Positions 1 through 8,487 are shown, counted from the stretch's first letter. The stretch: 64,000 nucleotides of DNA from Pseudobutyrivibrio ruminis (GCA_015057315.1 SVER01000006.1:62001-126000), one strand, 5' to 3'. The notes: generated from the sequence alone by a model not told the origin. Numbers and translations are program-made.

Positions 1-602
1 GTCAAAAGGTCTTTGTTATTGAAGACCCTAACATCATCAGAAAGAACTACTGCCTTGCTTGTATAGCTACGGCTGTCCTTTTGTGGGTCGTATACCCATA
101 TGCCGTTTGGAATATCCTTTGCGGATTTGAATCCCATGAACTTGCGAACGGTTTCCTCAACATCGCCATAATCCTCATCAGCCTCTAAGAGGTCTTCCTC
201 CTCTGGCTCCTCAACGATAAGCTCATCTTCTGTTGGCTCTTCCTCTTCACCAGTTTCCTCTTCTGTTGGCTCTTGGCCTATGAGTTCTTCACCTGTGAGC
301 TCTTCGCCTGTAGACTCTGTGTTTTGGGACTCAGTTACTTCTGTGCCCTCCTCAGATGAATTCTCGCCAGCTGTGATTTCCTCTTTATTTTCTTCGTCTT
401 CTGAAGCCCCAGGTTGCTCCTCTTCTGGAACAACTATCTCAGTTTCTCCTGTATTTTCTGTTTCACCTTCTGAAGACATTTCTGTTTGTTCAAGAAGTAT
501 CTCCCCTTGTTCTTCAGCCTGCACCATCTGTATTGGCGCAAAATTAAAGGCTAGTACCAATGCCAATAGGATTGATACTAGCCGCATAAATGTGTTTTTC
601 AT
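1..602 (-). CDS. Secreted acidic-linker protein, C-terminal part outside window
   Basis: An open frame of 200 codons runs off the left edge without a stop. The ATG at 602-600 follows GGAGG at 7 nt spacing. The product starts with a signal peptide (MKNTFMRLVSILLALVLAF, then a likely cleavage after VQA near residue 29). A low-complexity segment very rich in Glu, Thr and Gly follows (about residues 30-145), then the start of a folded part containing VRKFMGFKSAKDIPNGIWVY. The design (signal peptide, long acidic spacer, then a domain) matches the two large surface proteins further right. The visible folded part is too short to name a family. The Shine-Dalgarno sequence is locked in a 10-bp hairpin described separately. 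Seen: frame, signal peptide, acidic spacer. Inferred: export and surface location. Confidence 0.75.
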   Translation of the reverse strand, partial: MKNTFMRLVSILLALVLAFNFAPIQMVQAEEQGEILLEQTEMSSEGETENTGETEIVVPEEEQPGASEDEENKEEITAGENSSEEGTEVTESQNTESTGEELTGEELIGQEPTEEETGEEEEPTEDELIVEEPEEEDLLEADEDYGDVEETVRKFMGFKSAKDIPNGIWVYDPQKDSRSYTSKAVVLSDDVRVFNNKDLL

Positions 603-610
603 ATCGATAT

Positions 611-644
611 CCTCCAAGAATTAATTATGTCCATTTCTTGGAGG
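611..644 (-). promoter_or_regulatory. Hairpin sequestering the Shine-Dalgarno sequence of the partial gene at 1-602
   Basis: On the minus strand CCTCCAAGAA (644-635) is the exact complement of TTCTTGGAGG (620-611), with a 14-nt loop. The 3' arm contains the GGAGG ribosome binding site for the ATG at 602. A 10-bp perfect stem here would block ribosome access unless opened, so translational control is likely. The trigger (temperature, protein, ligand) cannot be told from sequence. Confidence 0.6.
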
Positions 645-692
645 AATAGCAATAGATATTTCGTATTTTTTAGGATTCTTTAGTTTATTTTT

Positions 693-3600
693 TTATAAAG
701 ATTTTTTCACAATCTTAAAGCTTACTTTCTTCTCGCCAGCAAATGCACCAGTACCTCTGATGGTAATCTTGGCTGTGCCTGCGCGAAGGTTGTTTTCGCA
801 TGAAACGATTTCAAAATCCTTGGAAGATAAAGAAACCTTTCCGATCTTAACAGTGATGTTGCTCTTGTCTGGAACGATAGCTTTTCCTGTGTAGGTTTGG
901 TTGGCAACCTTGATTGTAGCCTTCTTCATATCGTAGATATATCTGAAGGAAGCAACCATAGAAGCACCTTCGTATTTGCCTACACCCTTGATGTTTGCAT
1001 TTATCACTGTGCCTGCTGGTACGATATCAGTCTTATCCACAGGAGTGTTGGCGTTTACCACATAATAAACAGTCTTCTTGTTTTCCACACGTGTGATTAC
1101 TGTCTGTTCCGCGTATGTGTAGCTTTCCACATAGTAATCACCCTTTTTGTTGTTTCTTAGTGTTGTGCCATTGTAAGTGTTCTTTATGATAAGCTTTGGC
1201 TTGCAGATGTTAGCCTTGTTAGCATAGGTTACGTTTGAAATGCTTACGTTTAGCATATCTGCATCAAAGCCGTAGCTTTTGGCAACAGTGTATGTTACCT
1301 TTTTAGATTTTTCGTAGTTACCCTTACCAGTGATGGTAAGCTGAACCTTGGTGCCCTCTGGATAAACTGTCTTGGTGTCAGGGGCAATCTCCTGTCCTGC
1401 TGCATCAATAATCATGTAGCTTACAGTGTAATCTGTACCCTGCTTAAGCAAGCCGTTGCCGTCATATACCTTGAAGGCTGCTGCTTTATACACACCCTTT
1501 TTTGTAGATGCAACTGGGGCAAGCAAGCCCTTAACCTCTGCATTATTAATATCTGCAGGTGTCACATTGTAGGTAATCTTGCGGCTGCCTGTGAAGCTGC
1601 CCTTGCCAGTAATGGTCATTGTAGCAGTGAGCTGTCCGTCCACCTTTTTAGTAGAAACCTTTGTTGTGTAATCTGCCTTTTCTGCAAGTGTATATGTGGC
1701 CTGACCAGTCTTAAGCTGAATACTGGTAAGTCCATTTAAGCTTGTCTTGCTATAGACTACAGAATTGACCTGCTTAATATCCATAGCTGTGTCGTTTATA
1801 TTTCTCTTGGCAATATTGAAACTCTTTGATACCGAACCGTAATATTCAGAATCGCTGTTAAAGGTAACTGTGATGGTGCCCTTGCCAAGCTTTGTTTCAG
1901 TGTAAGTCACATCATACTGAGATGGTGCAACTGGTGTCTTCTTCACCTCTACTGTGATGGCAGGCTTCTTTTCAGCGCCATCGAAAATCATGTAATCACT
2001 AGGCGATGTGATGGTAATTACAGTGTTACCGCTTGTGGCCTTTGTAGCACCAGTCTTCTGGCTTTCAATAGTAAATGTCTTTGCGAGTGAGCCGTTAATA
2101 CTGCCCTTACCCTTGATTGTGATGGTTGGGGCAATGCTTACTCCCTTGGCATTTTTCGCATCATACTTGGCTGCCTTTGTATTGTTCTTGTAAGAAACTG
2201 TATAATCAGTTCCCTCTACTAGAAGTGTCTTGCCATAGTATACCTTGTAGCCCTTAAGCTTCACTGCAGCGCCTGTGTATGGAACCTTTACATTCTTTGC
2301 ATCATAATCTGCATTTGCATAAGTCATCCAAAGCTTGCCAGCCTTCGCTGATGTGTATAACGCTGGCGCCTGGCTTTCTACAGTGATTGTAGCTGTAGTC
2401 TCCTGGCTTATTGTGCCATCGATTGTAGCTGTAGCCTTGACTGTGTAAGTACCTGGCTTGCTTAGGATGATGTTTGATGTATATTTACCAGATTTATAAG
2501 CTTCTGAATCTTTTGTTATTTCGTAATTGATTGTGGCATCTACTGTGTCGCAGATGAAATATAGCTTTGCGCCCTCTTCCAATGTGGCGTTATCCACTAT
2601 TTCTCCATAGCTTGCTGCATAAATCTCTGGTGCCTCTACAGCTGTTCTCTTGTCTGCATATCTAGCTATAAGTGTCTGACCATCAGCCAGATTAGTAACC
2701 TTTGTGCTATCAGATATCAGCTGGCCATCTTCGGTATACCAACCAATAAAACGTGCCCCATCCTTAATTGCATCTGGCATGCCAAACTGCCACAGGTTGC
2801 CGCACTCACCATAAGTGCCATCCTTAGCAACAGTTATCTGGGCTGTCTTTGCACCATTAACCTTACCATCTTCTGCATTAAGATTAACGGTGTAGAATGT
2901 AGGTCCAATCCATTTAGCATACAACATCACATTTCCACTAAGACTGCTTAGCATGATGTCCGTATATCTGGCATTTACCTCATCAACAGCAACTGGATTT
3001 GTATATTTTCCATCCAAATACCAGCCTGCAAATACATAGTCCGATTTAGTTGGATGATATACCCTGATTGTGCTAAGGCTTTCGCCATCCTCCACATAGC
3101 TGGTAGGATAGCTACCTGATGCCGTGCCACCATTCATCTGATATTTTATTGTGTTTGTAATAACTATTTGTTCCTTTGACAGGAAGTTTGCATCCACTGC
3201 TTTCATCAGTGCAGCGTATGTCTTAGAAGATTTGTTACCAGCATATATCTTCAGCAACGAATTATTAGTATCCTCAAATGCGTAAGCCCTGCCATTAATT
3301 ATGCTAGTCACATTAGTTCCAAGGTAAACTTCTTCCAGATTAGTACACTTACCAAAAGCTCTATATGGAAGCTTTGTTACATTGGCTGAAACCGTAACTG
3401 TCTTTAGGCCGACGCAGCTAATAAATGCGTACTCATCTATGGTAGTAACATTGTCTGGAATTGTAAGCTCTGTAAGGCCTGTGCAAGACTGAAATGCACC
3501 ATAGCCTATGCGTGTAAGCTTAGTTCCAAATGTAATGTTTGAAAGTCCTGTACAAAGCTGGAATGCATACTTATCAATGTATGTTACCTGGTTTGGAATC

Positions 3601-5003
3601 ACCATGCTACTGATTTTAGTACATCCCTTAAATGCCGCCTGACCAATAGATTCTACTGAATCCGGCAGGTTGATTTCTTCTAATGATGTACAATCCTCAA
3701 AAGCCTTTGTCTCTATCTTCTTCAGCCCATTACCCTGGAATGTAAGATGTGCGATATTTGAAGAATTGAATGCACATTCTTTTATCACTGTAACCGAACT
3801 TGGGATAGAAACTGTGGTTCCTGCTACAAATGAAGCATGATCAAAGATGTTCTCTGGTACATATGCCATATTCTCAGACAATACAACCTCCGACAGCTTT
3901 GTACCTGCAAAAATCTTTGCGCCTACTGTCGATATTTTACCTGATTGGATATTTACTTTTGCAAGATTACCGCAACCATAAAATGCCTTTGACCCAATGG
4001 TCAGCACATTTTCAGGAATAATTATGCTTTCAAGCTTAGTACATGATTCAAATGCGCTCTCGGCAATTGTAGCAAGGCTACTTCCTTCCGCAAATGTAAC
4101 GTTCTGCAAATTAGAACATCCTACAAATGCGCATGGTCCCACCAAAGTCAGGGATTTTGGAAATGACATTGATGTTATGGAAGTACAGCCGTAAAATGCA
4201 TCTCTACCAATTGATTTTAGCTTACTGTTCTCAGGAAAATTAACGCCTGCGATAGCTGTTCCTTCAAAAGCACTTATGCCTATCTTAGTAACAGATGCAG
4301 GAATGTTAACTGTAGTACCAGCAACAAAGCCAGTACCTCTGAATGCATAATCAGAAATACTTTGCAGCCCCTCAGCAAGGGAAAGATTGCTAATAGCACA
4401 TCCTGAAAAAGCTGGCTTTGTCTTATCCCACTCAATGTTAAGAGTAGATGTTGTTTTAAATTCTATCGAAGCAAGGTTAGAACATCCCGTGAACGCACCT
4501 GCTGGAATAGTTGTTAAGGACTTTGGAAATACTACTGATTTAATAGCAGTATTACCAGCAAAAACATCTGCGTTAATAGTCTCCACACCATCAGGTATTA
4601 CAACTGCCCCATCAAAATCTTCGGCAGCTGTAAATCCTGTAAGCACGCCATTTGAATCAACCTCATACGTGTTTTCCTCTGATGTTTTTAATAAATCCTC
4701 CTCTTTTTCAGCTTCCTCTTCCAAAAGCTCTTCCTCTGATAGTGTTTCCTCAGATTGCTCCTCTTCTGCTCCCGCCTGTGTCTGATCTGCTTCTGAATCT
4801 GAGGCAGAGGATGCATCCTGGGATGTGCTTTCCTGTTGAGCTGTTGCCACATCTTGGCTGTTTGTTCCCGTCGCTGTTTGTTGCTCATCTACAGTAGTTA
4901 CTTTCTGCTCCGCTTCTGCCGCTAAAGCATCCATTCTAATTGTAGAAAACGTAACTGTACAGGCCATTGCCATGGCCAATAATCTTACGGATATATTTTT
5001 CAC
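693..5003 (-). CDS. Large secreted BspA-type leucine-rich-repeat protein with InlB-like and MBG-like repeats
   Basis: 1436 residues, GTG start at 5003-5001 behind AGGAGG. A signal peptide (residues 1-29, ending in ALA) is followed by an acidic Glu/Ser/Gln spacer (about 30-112). A long run of BspA/treponemal-type LRR_5 repeats covers about 115-600; the repeated pattern is 'IxxxAFxGCxxLxxIxxPxxVxxIG'. Two InlB B-repeat-like modules lie near 618-700 and 704-780, each with the F.GWY core. A chitobiase C-terminal-like module (about 790-878) and several MBG-like beta repeats of the type 'YxVSYxNN...TIxGKGxxxGxxxxxF' run to the end. No LPxTG motif, SLH domain or C-terminal membrane helix is visible, so the mode of attachment is unknown. 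BspA-type proteins are adhesins in other bacteria; a role in binding substrate or host surfaces is inference. Confidence 0.85.
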   Translation of the reverse strand: MKNISVRLLAMAMACTVTFSTIRMDALAAEAEQKVTTVDEQQTATGTNSQDVATAQQESTSQDASSASDSEADQTQAGAEEEQSEETLSEEELLEEEAEKEEDLLKTSEENTYEVDSNGVLTGFTAAEDFDGAVVIPDGVETINADVFAGNTAIKSVVFPKSLTTIPAGAFTGCSNLASIEFKTTSTLNIEWDKTKPAFSGCAISNLSLAEGLQSISDYAFRGTGFVAGTTVNIPASVTKIGISAFEGTAIAGVNFPENSKLKSIGRDAFYGCTSITSMSFPKSLTLVGPCAFVGCSNLQNVTFAEGSSLATIAESAFESCTKLESIIIPENVLTIGSKAFYGCGNLAKVNIQSGKISTVGAKIFAGTKLSEVVLSENMAYVPENIFDHASFVAGTTVSIPSSVTVIKECAFNSSNIAHLTFQGNGLKKIETKAFEDCTSLEEINLPDSVESIGQAAFKGCTKISSMVIPNQVTYIDKYAFQLCTGLSNITFGTKLTRIGYGAFQSCTGLTELTIPDNVTTIDEYAFISCVGLKTVTVSANVTKLPYRAFGKCTNLEEVYLGTNVTSIINGRAYAFEDTNNSLLKIYAGNKSSKTYAALMKAVDANFLSKEQIVITNTIKYQMNGGTASGSYPTSYVEDGESLSTIRVYHPTKSDYVFAGWYLDGKYTNPVAVDEVNARYTDIMLSSLSGNVMLYAKWIGPTFYTVNLNAEDGKVNGAKTAQITVAKDGTYGECGNLWQFGMPDAIKDGARFIGWYTEDGQLISDSTKVTNLADGQTLIARYADKRTAVEAPEIYAASYGEIVDNATLEEGAKLYFICDTVDATINYEITKDSEAYKSGKYTSNIILSKPGTYTVKATATIDGTISQETTATITVESQAPALYTSAKAGKLWMTYANADYDAKNVKVPYTGAAVKLKGYKVYYGKTLLVEGTDYTVSYKNNTKAAKYDAKNAKGVSIAPTITIKGKGSINGSLAKTFTIESQKTGATKATSGNTVITITSPSDYMIFDGAEKKPAITVEVKKTPVAPSQYDVTYTETKLGKGTITVTFNSDSEYYGSVSKSFNIAKRNINDTAMDIKQVNSVVYSKTSLNGLTSIQLKTGQATYTLAEKADYTTKVSTKKVDGQLTATMTITGKGSFTGSRKITYNVTPADINNAEVKGLLAPVASTKKGVYKAAAFKVYDGNGLLKQGTDYTVSYMIIDAAGQEIAPDTKTVYPEGTKVQLTITGKGNYEKSKKVTYTVAKSYGFDADMLNVSISNVTYANKANICKPKLIIKNTYNGTTLRNNKKGDYYVESYTYAEQTVITRVENKKTVYYVVNANTPVDKTDIVPAGTVINANIKGVGKYEGASMVASFRYIYDMKKATIKVANQTYTGKAIVPDKSNITVKIGKVSLSSKDFEIVSCENNLRAGTAKITIRGTGAFAGEKKVSFKIVKKSL

Positions 5004-5066
5004 GTTTTTCCTCCTAAATATCTGTCATCATTATATATTACAAACTCTAATTAATTGCCGCTGTGG

Positions 5067-5095
5067 AGTATAACATATTTTGACAAGTTTTTCCA
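5067..5095 (-). promoter_or_regulatory. Candidate promoter of the LRR surface protein
   Basis: On the minus strand a TGGAAA-like -35 (5095-5090) is followed by a 17-nt spacer and TATACT as -10 (5072-5067). The start codon lies about 60 nt downstream. The -35 is weak, so this is tentative. Confidence 0.4.
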
Positions 5096-5128
5096 CATAT
5101 ATTGCTTTTTAAACTTTGGTGCAAAAAT

Positions 5129-5149
5129 GGCAGGGCGTTCTGCCCTGCC
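5129..5149 (-). terminator. Rho-independent terminator of the Rpn-type nuclease gene
   Basis: GGCAGGGC and GCCCTGCC form an 8-bp GC-rich stem with a 5-nt loop. On the minus strand it is followed by ATTTTTG. It lies just after the stop of the gene at 5163-5987. Near-identical hairpins recur at 6583-6603 and 7451-7471. Confidence 0.85.
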
Positions 5150-5162
5150 AGATTAAGCAACA

Positions 5163-5987
5163 TTATAACATTGTCATATATTTACTAAATTCACTTTTAT
5201 CAATTCCTAAAGCTTCCATAGCCTGTTCAGCTGTAAGCTTCATGTTTTTCATAAGGTTTTTGATATTTAAAATAGTTGTTCTCTCGCGACCTTTCTCAAG
5301 ACCTTCCTCAAGGCCCTCATGCCTAATGATTGCTTCCTCTTCCCATCTTTGCATATATTTTACACCTACTTCCTCGTTGGCCTTCACCTGAGAAACTCGA
5401 TTCACTATCATATCTAAATTCGGTGAAGAATTGATTTTATCTTCACTTTTATTATATTCAATGAATTTCATTAGCGCAACAAATTCTGGGGAAACATCCT
5501 CTGTATTCTTGCCATGAGTGTTAATGAAAATACGCTTGGCTCCGTCATTTAATGAAAGCTCGGGATACTCCCTGCAGACTTCTTCAAATGTGTAAACATA
5601 CTTGCCAAGCCCGAATAAATCAAATGGCATAATCATTATAATTGTAGTGTTTTTGATGTTGTTAAAGTTGATTTCACCTGGCTCAAGTAATGTGGAATCG
5701 ATTAACGCCTGATAATACCTGGTGCGCTTGACCAGGTCATTTCGCTTTTCTTTTTGCATTTCTGTGTTGTAGATGGTGGATTTATCATCCATGGCATATA
5801 CATCTACCCTGATGGTGCGCAGCCAAGTGGCTGTTCGAAGCTCCTTCTCTGTTTGAGCTTCAGTGAGAAGCTTTAGCTCATCATCACCAAGGATGATTCG
5901 AAGCAAAGCCTCATAAGTTTCTTTGTCCTCCACAACTTCGTCAAATAAGAACTTATCTAATAATGTTAATTCTTGTAGGGTTTTCAC
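5163..5987 (-). CDS. Rpn family PD-(D/E)XK nuclease / putative transposase
   Basis: 274 residues. I choose the GTG at 5987-5985 because AGGAGG lies 6 nt upstream; an ATG at 6032 would add 15 residues with no such site. The PD-(D/E)XK core is visible: D62 in RVDVYA and E76-x-Q78 in YNTEMQ, with the K/R-rich stretch EKRNDLVKRTRYYQ after it. This is the pattern of the Rpn/PDDEXK_2 family, whose E. coli members are DNA endonucleases that promote recombination. The C-terminus has the GLEEGLEKGRE coiled segment and a short helical tail (NLMKNMKLTAEQAMEALG) that recurs in the two decayed copies at 6617-6709 and 7488-7925. The gene is free-standing with its own terminator. Function in the host is not established. 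Confidence 0.85.
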   Translation of the reverse strand: MKTLQELTLLDKFLFDEVVEDKETYEALLRIILGDDELKLLTEAQTEKELRTATWLRTIRVDVYAMDDKSTIYNTEMQKEKRNDLVKRTRYYQALIDSTLLEPGEINFNNIKNTTIIMIMPFDLFGLGKYVYTFEEVCREYPELSLNDGAKRIFINTHGKNTEDVSPEFVALMKFIEYNKSEDKINSSPNLDMIVNRVSQVKANEEVGVKYMQRWEEEAIIRHEGLEEGLEKGRERTTILNIKNLMKNMKLTAEQAMEALGIDKSEFSKYMTML

Positions 5988-6307
5988 AATATTACCTCCT
6001 GTACCCTTTGATGTTAGGATTATAGCAAACAAAATTTCGAGAAGATATGTTCGATTTTGCCAAAATTATAAGTTGAATATATCGATGTTTGGGTGAGTGT
6101 GCCTAAAGGATTCTCAGGTGGCTGAAAACGTTGATTTTGCAAGGCTTTTCAGGGTTAAAAAGTTAAGTTTTTTAGTAGTAATATGTGATTTCACTTAACT
6201 AATGAGATGTGTTATACAGTAACACATTTCACACGCAAAAATAGCTCATTCATGGGACAGGCTAGTAAATCATCTACTTGAGTATCAAATTTCACCATAA
6301 TTCTAAT

Positions 6308-6534
6308 AGTCATACTCCTTACAGAAGAAATAGGCATAGATTCCGCTGTTAAGAGTATCTATTGTCGCCCTATTTACAAAGTCATACTTTTCAAAGCCCA
6401 TTTAACAAGCAAAATCCTTAGTTTTCGGTATCATTTTTTATATTAGGGCAAAAGTCATACCTGCCAAAGTGTATATAGCAAGCCAAAACCTATTTTCCGG
6501 TATCTTTTTGATTTTTCGAGGAAAAGTCATACTC
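6308..6534. repeat. Degenerate 72-73-bp tandem repeat in an otherwise gene-free stretch
   Basis: The octamer AGTCATAC starts at 6308, 6380, 6453 and 6525, a spacing of 72, 73 and 72. A second block, GTATC, sits at matching positions inside the first three units. The units from 6380 and 6453 align over most of their length (AACAAGC/AGCAAGCC, AAATCCTTA/AAAACCTA, CGGTATC). The whole stretch 6033-6582 has no supportable gene. The same AGTCATAC core recurs in the non-coding region at 31.6-31.8 kb. Confidence 0.6.
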
Positions 6535-6582
6535 AATTTTTATATGTGATTAAATGTTCCAGTGATGTGATGGTACAAAAAT

Positions 6583-6603
6583 GGCAGGGCGTTCTGCCCT
6601 GCC
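6583..6603 (-). terminator. Terminator of decayed Rpn-type gene copy
   Basis: Same hairpin as at 5129-5149 (GGCAGGGC / GCCCTGCC, identical 5-nt loop), followed on the minus strand by ATTTTTG. It belongs to the relic at 6617-6709. Confidence 0.75.
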
Positions 6604-6616
6604 AGATTAAGTAACA

Positions 6617-6709
6617 TTATAACATTGTCATGTATTTACTAAATTCACTTTTATCAATTTCTAAAGCTTCCATAGCCTGCTCAGCTGTAAAGCTTCATGT
6701 TTTTCATAA
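6617..6709 (-). pseudogene. 3'-end relic of an Rpn-type nuclease gene
   Basis: About 93 bp matching the last 30 codons of the gene at 5163-5987 almost base for base, including the stop and downstream terminator. One extra A in GCTGTAAAGCTTC shifts the frame relative to the intact gene. The body of the gene is gone; a further 25-bp match to its middle lies at 7019-7043. Decay through recombination or deletion is inferred. Confidence 0.8.
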
Positions 6710-6732
6710 ACATGCATTATAAAAAAATATTG

Positions 6733-6915
6733 TTACTTTTTGAACTGTTGCACTTCTTCTTGAGTAAGCTCAGCTGGAGTCTTTCCATGCTCATCTGCAT
6801 ATCTACTAAGTGCTCTGATATCAATTCCAAAATTCTTTACAGACTGATATGGTGGATACTTTTCGATATACTCAAGAACGGCATTTCTTTTAATACTCTT
6901 CTCCATTGTCATCAT
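6733..6915 (-). CDS. Small conserved-looking hypothetical protein
   Basis: 60 residues, ATG at 6915 with GGAGG 9 nt upstream. The product is charged and soluble: SIKRNAVLEYIEKYPPYQ, then a GIDIRALSRYADEHGKT segment and a Glu/Gln-rich tail ending QQFKK. It has no signal peptide or membrane helix. The good ribosome binding site and balanced helical composition argue for a real gene. It sits between two fragments of a broken Rpn-type nuclease gene, so it may have arrived with the rearrangement. I do not recognise the family. Confidence 0.55.
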   Translation of the reverse strand: MMTMEKSIKRNAVLEYIEKYPPYQSVKNFGIDIRALSRYADEHGKTPAELTQEEVQQFKK

Positions 6916-7018
6916 AGTTGTATACCTCCATTATCGGTACAATCGCCTTCTCCGTTATTTCGCTTCTTTCACAAGATAATTATACCCAAAATAAGGCTCC
7001 CAGCCAATGAGAAAGCAC

Positions 7019-7043
7019 AATTCTGGGGAAACATCCTCTGTAT
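7019..7043 (-). pseudogene. 25-bp fragment of Rpn-type nuclease gene
   Basis: Exact 25-bp match to 5482-5506, an internal part of the intact Rpn-type gene, in the same orientation. With the relic at 6617-6709 it marks the remains of one copy whose middle was replaced by the small gene at 6733-6915. Confidence 0.6.
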
Positions 7044-7081
7044 AACTGTGTCAGGGTAAATTGGGGGAGCTTCATGGACTG

Positions 7082-7240
7082 GGTATATAGTGTATGAAAA
7101 TTGAAGTATATATACCAGAAATGGCTTGTTATGAGGTTGTTGAAGGTGGACTTGGTATATGTTGTGTGAAGATTGATGTATATATACTTTTTTGAGCTGA
7201 TTTTGGCTGTTTGGAGGATGAAAAAGTATATTATATATGA
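7082..7240. repeat. Second short tandem repeat with about 72-bp period
   Basis: A GGTATAT...GTGAA.ATTGA.GTATATATAC block of about 34 bp starts at 7082 and again at 7154; a weaker GTATATTATATATGAA match starts at 7226. The period equals that of the array at 6308-6534. The stretch 6916-7487 otherwise holds only the gene fragment at 7019 and the direct repeat at 7302. Confidence 0.5.
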
Positions 7241-7301
7241 ACAAGTTCACACTATATATACCTTAACAGCGGAATCTATGCCATTTTCTCCCGAAAAAAG
7301 G

Positions 7302-7402
7302 TTTTGAATTGAAATTTATGTTGCTTGTATATACTTTTTTGATTTTACAGGTGAACAGAGGAAGAGCTCCACAGCAGTATCTATGCCTTTTCTTATTAGG
7401 AT
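7302..7402. repeat. Direct repeat, copy 1 (partner at 7926-8026)
   Basis: 101 bp that recur at 7926-8026 with about five mismatches. Both copies contain GTATATACTTTTTTG, ACAGGTGAACAGAGGAAGAG and ATCTATGCCTTTTCTTATT. They flank the truncated Rpn-type gene. Confidence 0.85.
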
Positions 7403-7450
7403 ACTGTGACCTTAAATGGGAATGAGTATTTGGACCATGGTATAAAAAAT

Positions 7451-7471
7451 GGCAGGGCTCTTTGCCCTGCC
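7451..7471 (-). terminator. Terminator of truncated Rpn-type gene
   Basis: GGCAGGGC / GCCCTGCC stem, followed on the minus strand by ATTTTTTATA. It lies after the stop of the fragment at 7488-7925 and matches the hairpins at 5129 and 6583, with a slightly different loop. Confidence 0.85.
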
Positions 7472-7487
7472 ATAGTTAATAGCCTAT

Positions 7488-7925
7488 TTATAACATTGTC
7501 ATATATTTACTAAATTCACTTTTATCAATTCCTAAAGCCTCCATAGCCTGCTCAGCTGTAAGCTTCATGTTTTTCATAAGATTTCTAATGTTAGAAACAG
7601 CATTTTCCTGGCGGCCTTCTTCTCTGCCTTCTGCTATTCCACTATCATGTGCTCTTATTATATCTAAATCGAGTACTCTGCCTCCCATATAATCACCTAC
7701 TCTCCGATTAATATTTACATATTTATTAGTAAGTTTCTCGTTCACTTCTTTGATTAATTTAATGATAACACCTCGTGAAAAAGCTGACAAGATATTGTTT
7801 TCCACCAATTTATCAAGCCTTGTCAACATGACTTCATACTCTTGTATTAAAGCATCAGCCTGCGCACTATCTAGCTCAATTTGCGGTAATTCTTTTTCTT
7901 TCGTAAAAAGATAAAACGGTAATAA
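7488..7925 (-). pseudogene. 5'-truncated Rpn family nuclease
   Basis: The frame keeps the C-terminal half of an Rpn-type protein: LLPFYLFTKEKELPQIE, a coiled stretch with YEVMLTRLDKLVE, then GDYMGGRVLDLDII and GIAEGREEGRQE, ending in the same tail as the intact gene. The N-terminal PD-(D/E)XK catalytic part is missing. The frame continues upstream to 8153 but reads low-complexity Pro/Ser/His sequence unlike the family. Homology stops exactly at 7925, where the 101-bp direct repeat (7926-8026) begins, so that repeat marks the break. The body differs from the intact gene, so this was a divergent family member that shares only its 3' end with it. Confidence 0.8.
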
Positions 7926-8026
7926 TTTTGAATTGATATTTTTGTAGCTTGTATATACTTTTTTGATTTTACAGGTGAACAGAGGAAGAGCTCCACAGCG
8001 GTATCTATGCCTTTTCTTATTAGGAT
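7926..8026. repeat. Direct repeat, copy 2 (partner at 7302-7402)
   Basis: Second copy of the 101-bp repeat, about 95 percent identical to 7302-7402. It abuts the truncated end of the Rpn-type fragment. Confidence 0.85.
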
Positions 8027-8459
8027 GATGGGATTTTGGGGATTGGGGTGATGTGGTTTTGTGCTGGGGTGAGGGTTTTCGCGCTGGTGTGATGTGATTT
8101 TGTGAGGAATCGGGCAGATATGGTGGAATTATAGCAGGCATGTGGAATATCACTTTGAGGGACTACGTCTATTCAGCGATTATATATTCACCTAGACGTA
8201 AATAACAGCGTTTCTTTGGTTTGACCTGCTCTTTCTGACTTGTTGGTTTTGGGAATAGAATATAATTTATCCTTTTTCCTGTAGATACAAGACACTTATG
8301 CTGATATGCTGCCAAGATAATACACACCTAGCAAGTGGGGTACGTCTGTGTTACAGATATTCAGCCAGCTGGACGTAGGGGCGTGAATTTTGGAAGTTAT
8401 TGCTAGTGTAGGAAGCCCATCAGTGAGATTGAAAAGATATGAATGAGATAACACAAACA

Positions 8460-8487
8460 AATGGCAAGGCGGGGATGCCTTGCCATT
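8460..8487. terminator. Strong hairpin, terminator-like on both strands
   Basis: AATGGCAAGGC and GCCTTGCCATT form an 11-bp perfect stem with a 6-nt loop. On the plus strand CGTTTTTTG follows; on the minus strand a T-rich TTTGTTTG follows. It would end transcription of the large gene at 8593-16053. Confidence 0.65.

Noticed and set aside
280-624. Plus-strand Ser-rich frame
   Set aside because: Antisense shadow of the Glu-rich secreted protein gene on the minus strand.
6969-7250. Minus-strand frame of 93 codons
   Set aside because: No ribosome site, odd composition, and it crosses short repeats and a gene fragment in the wrong frame.
7926-8153. N-terminal extension of the truncated Rpn-type frame
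   Set aside because: Low-complexity Pro/Ser/His sequence lying in the 101-bp DNA repeat and beyond; not part of the family.
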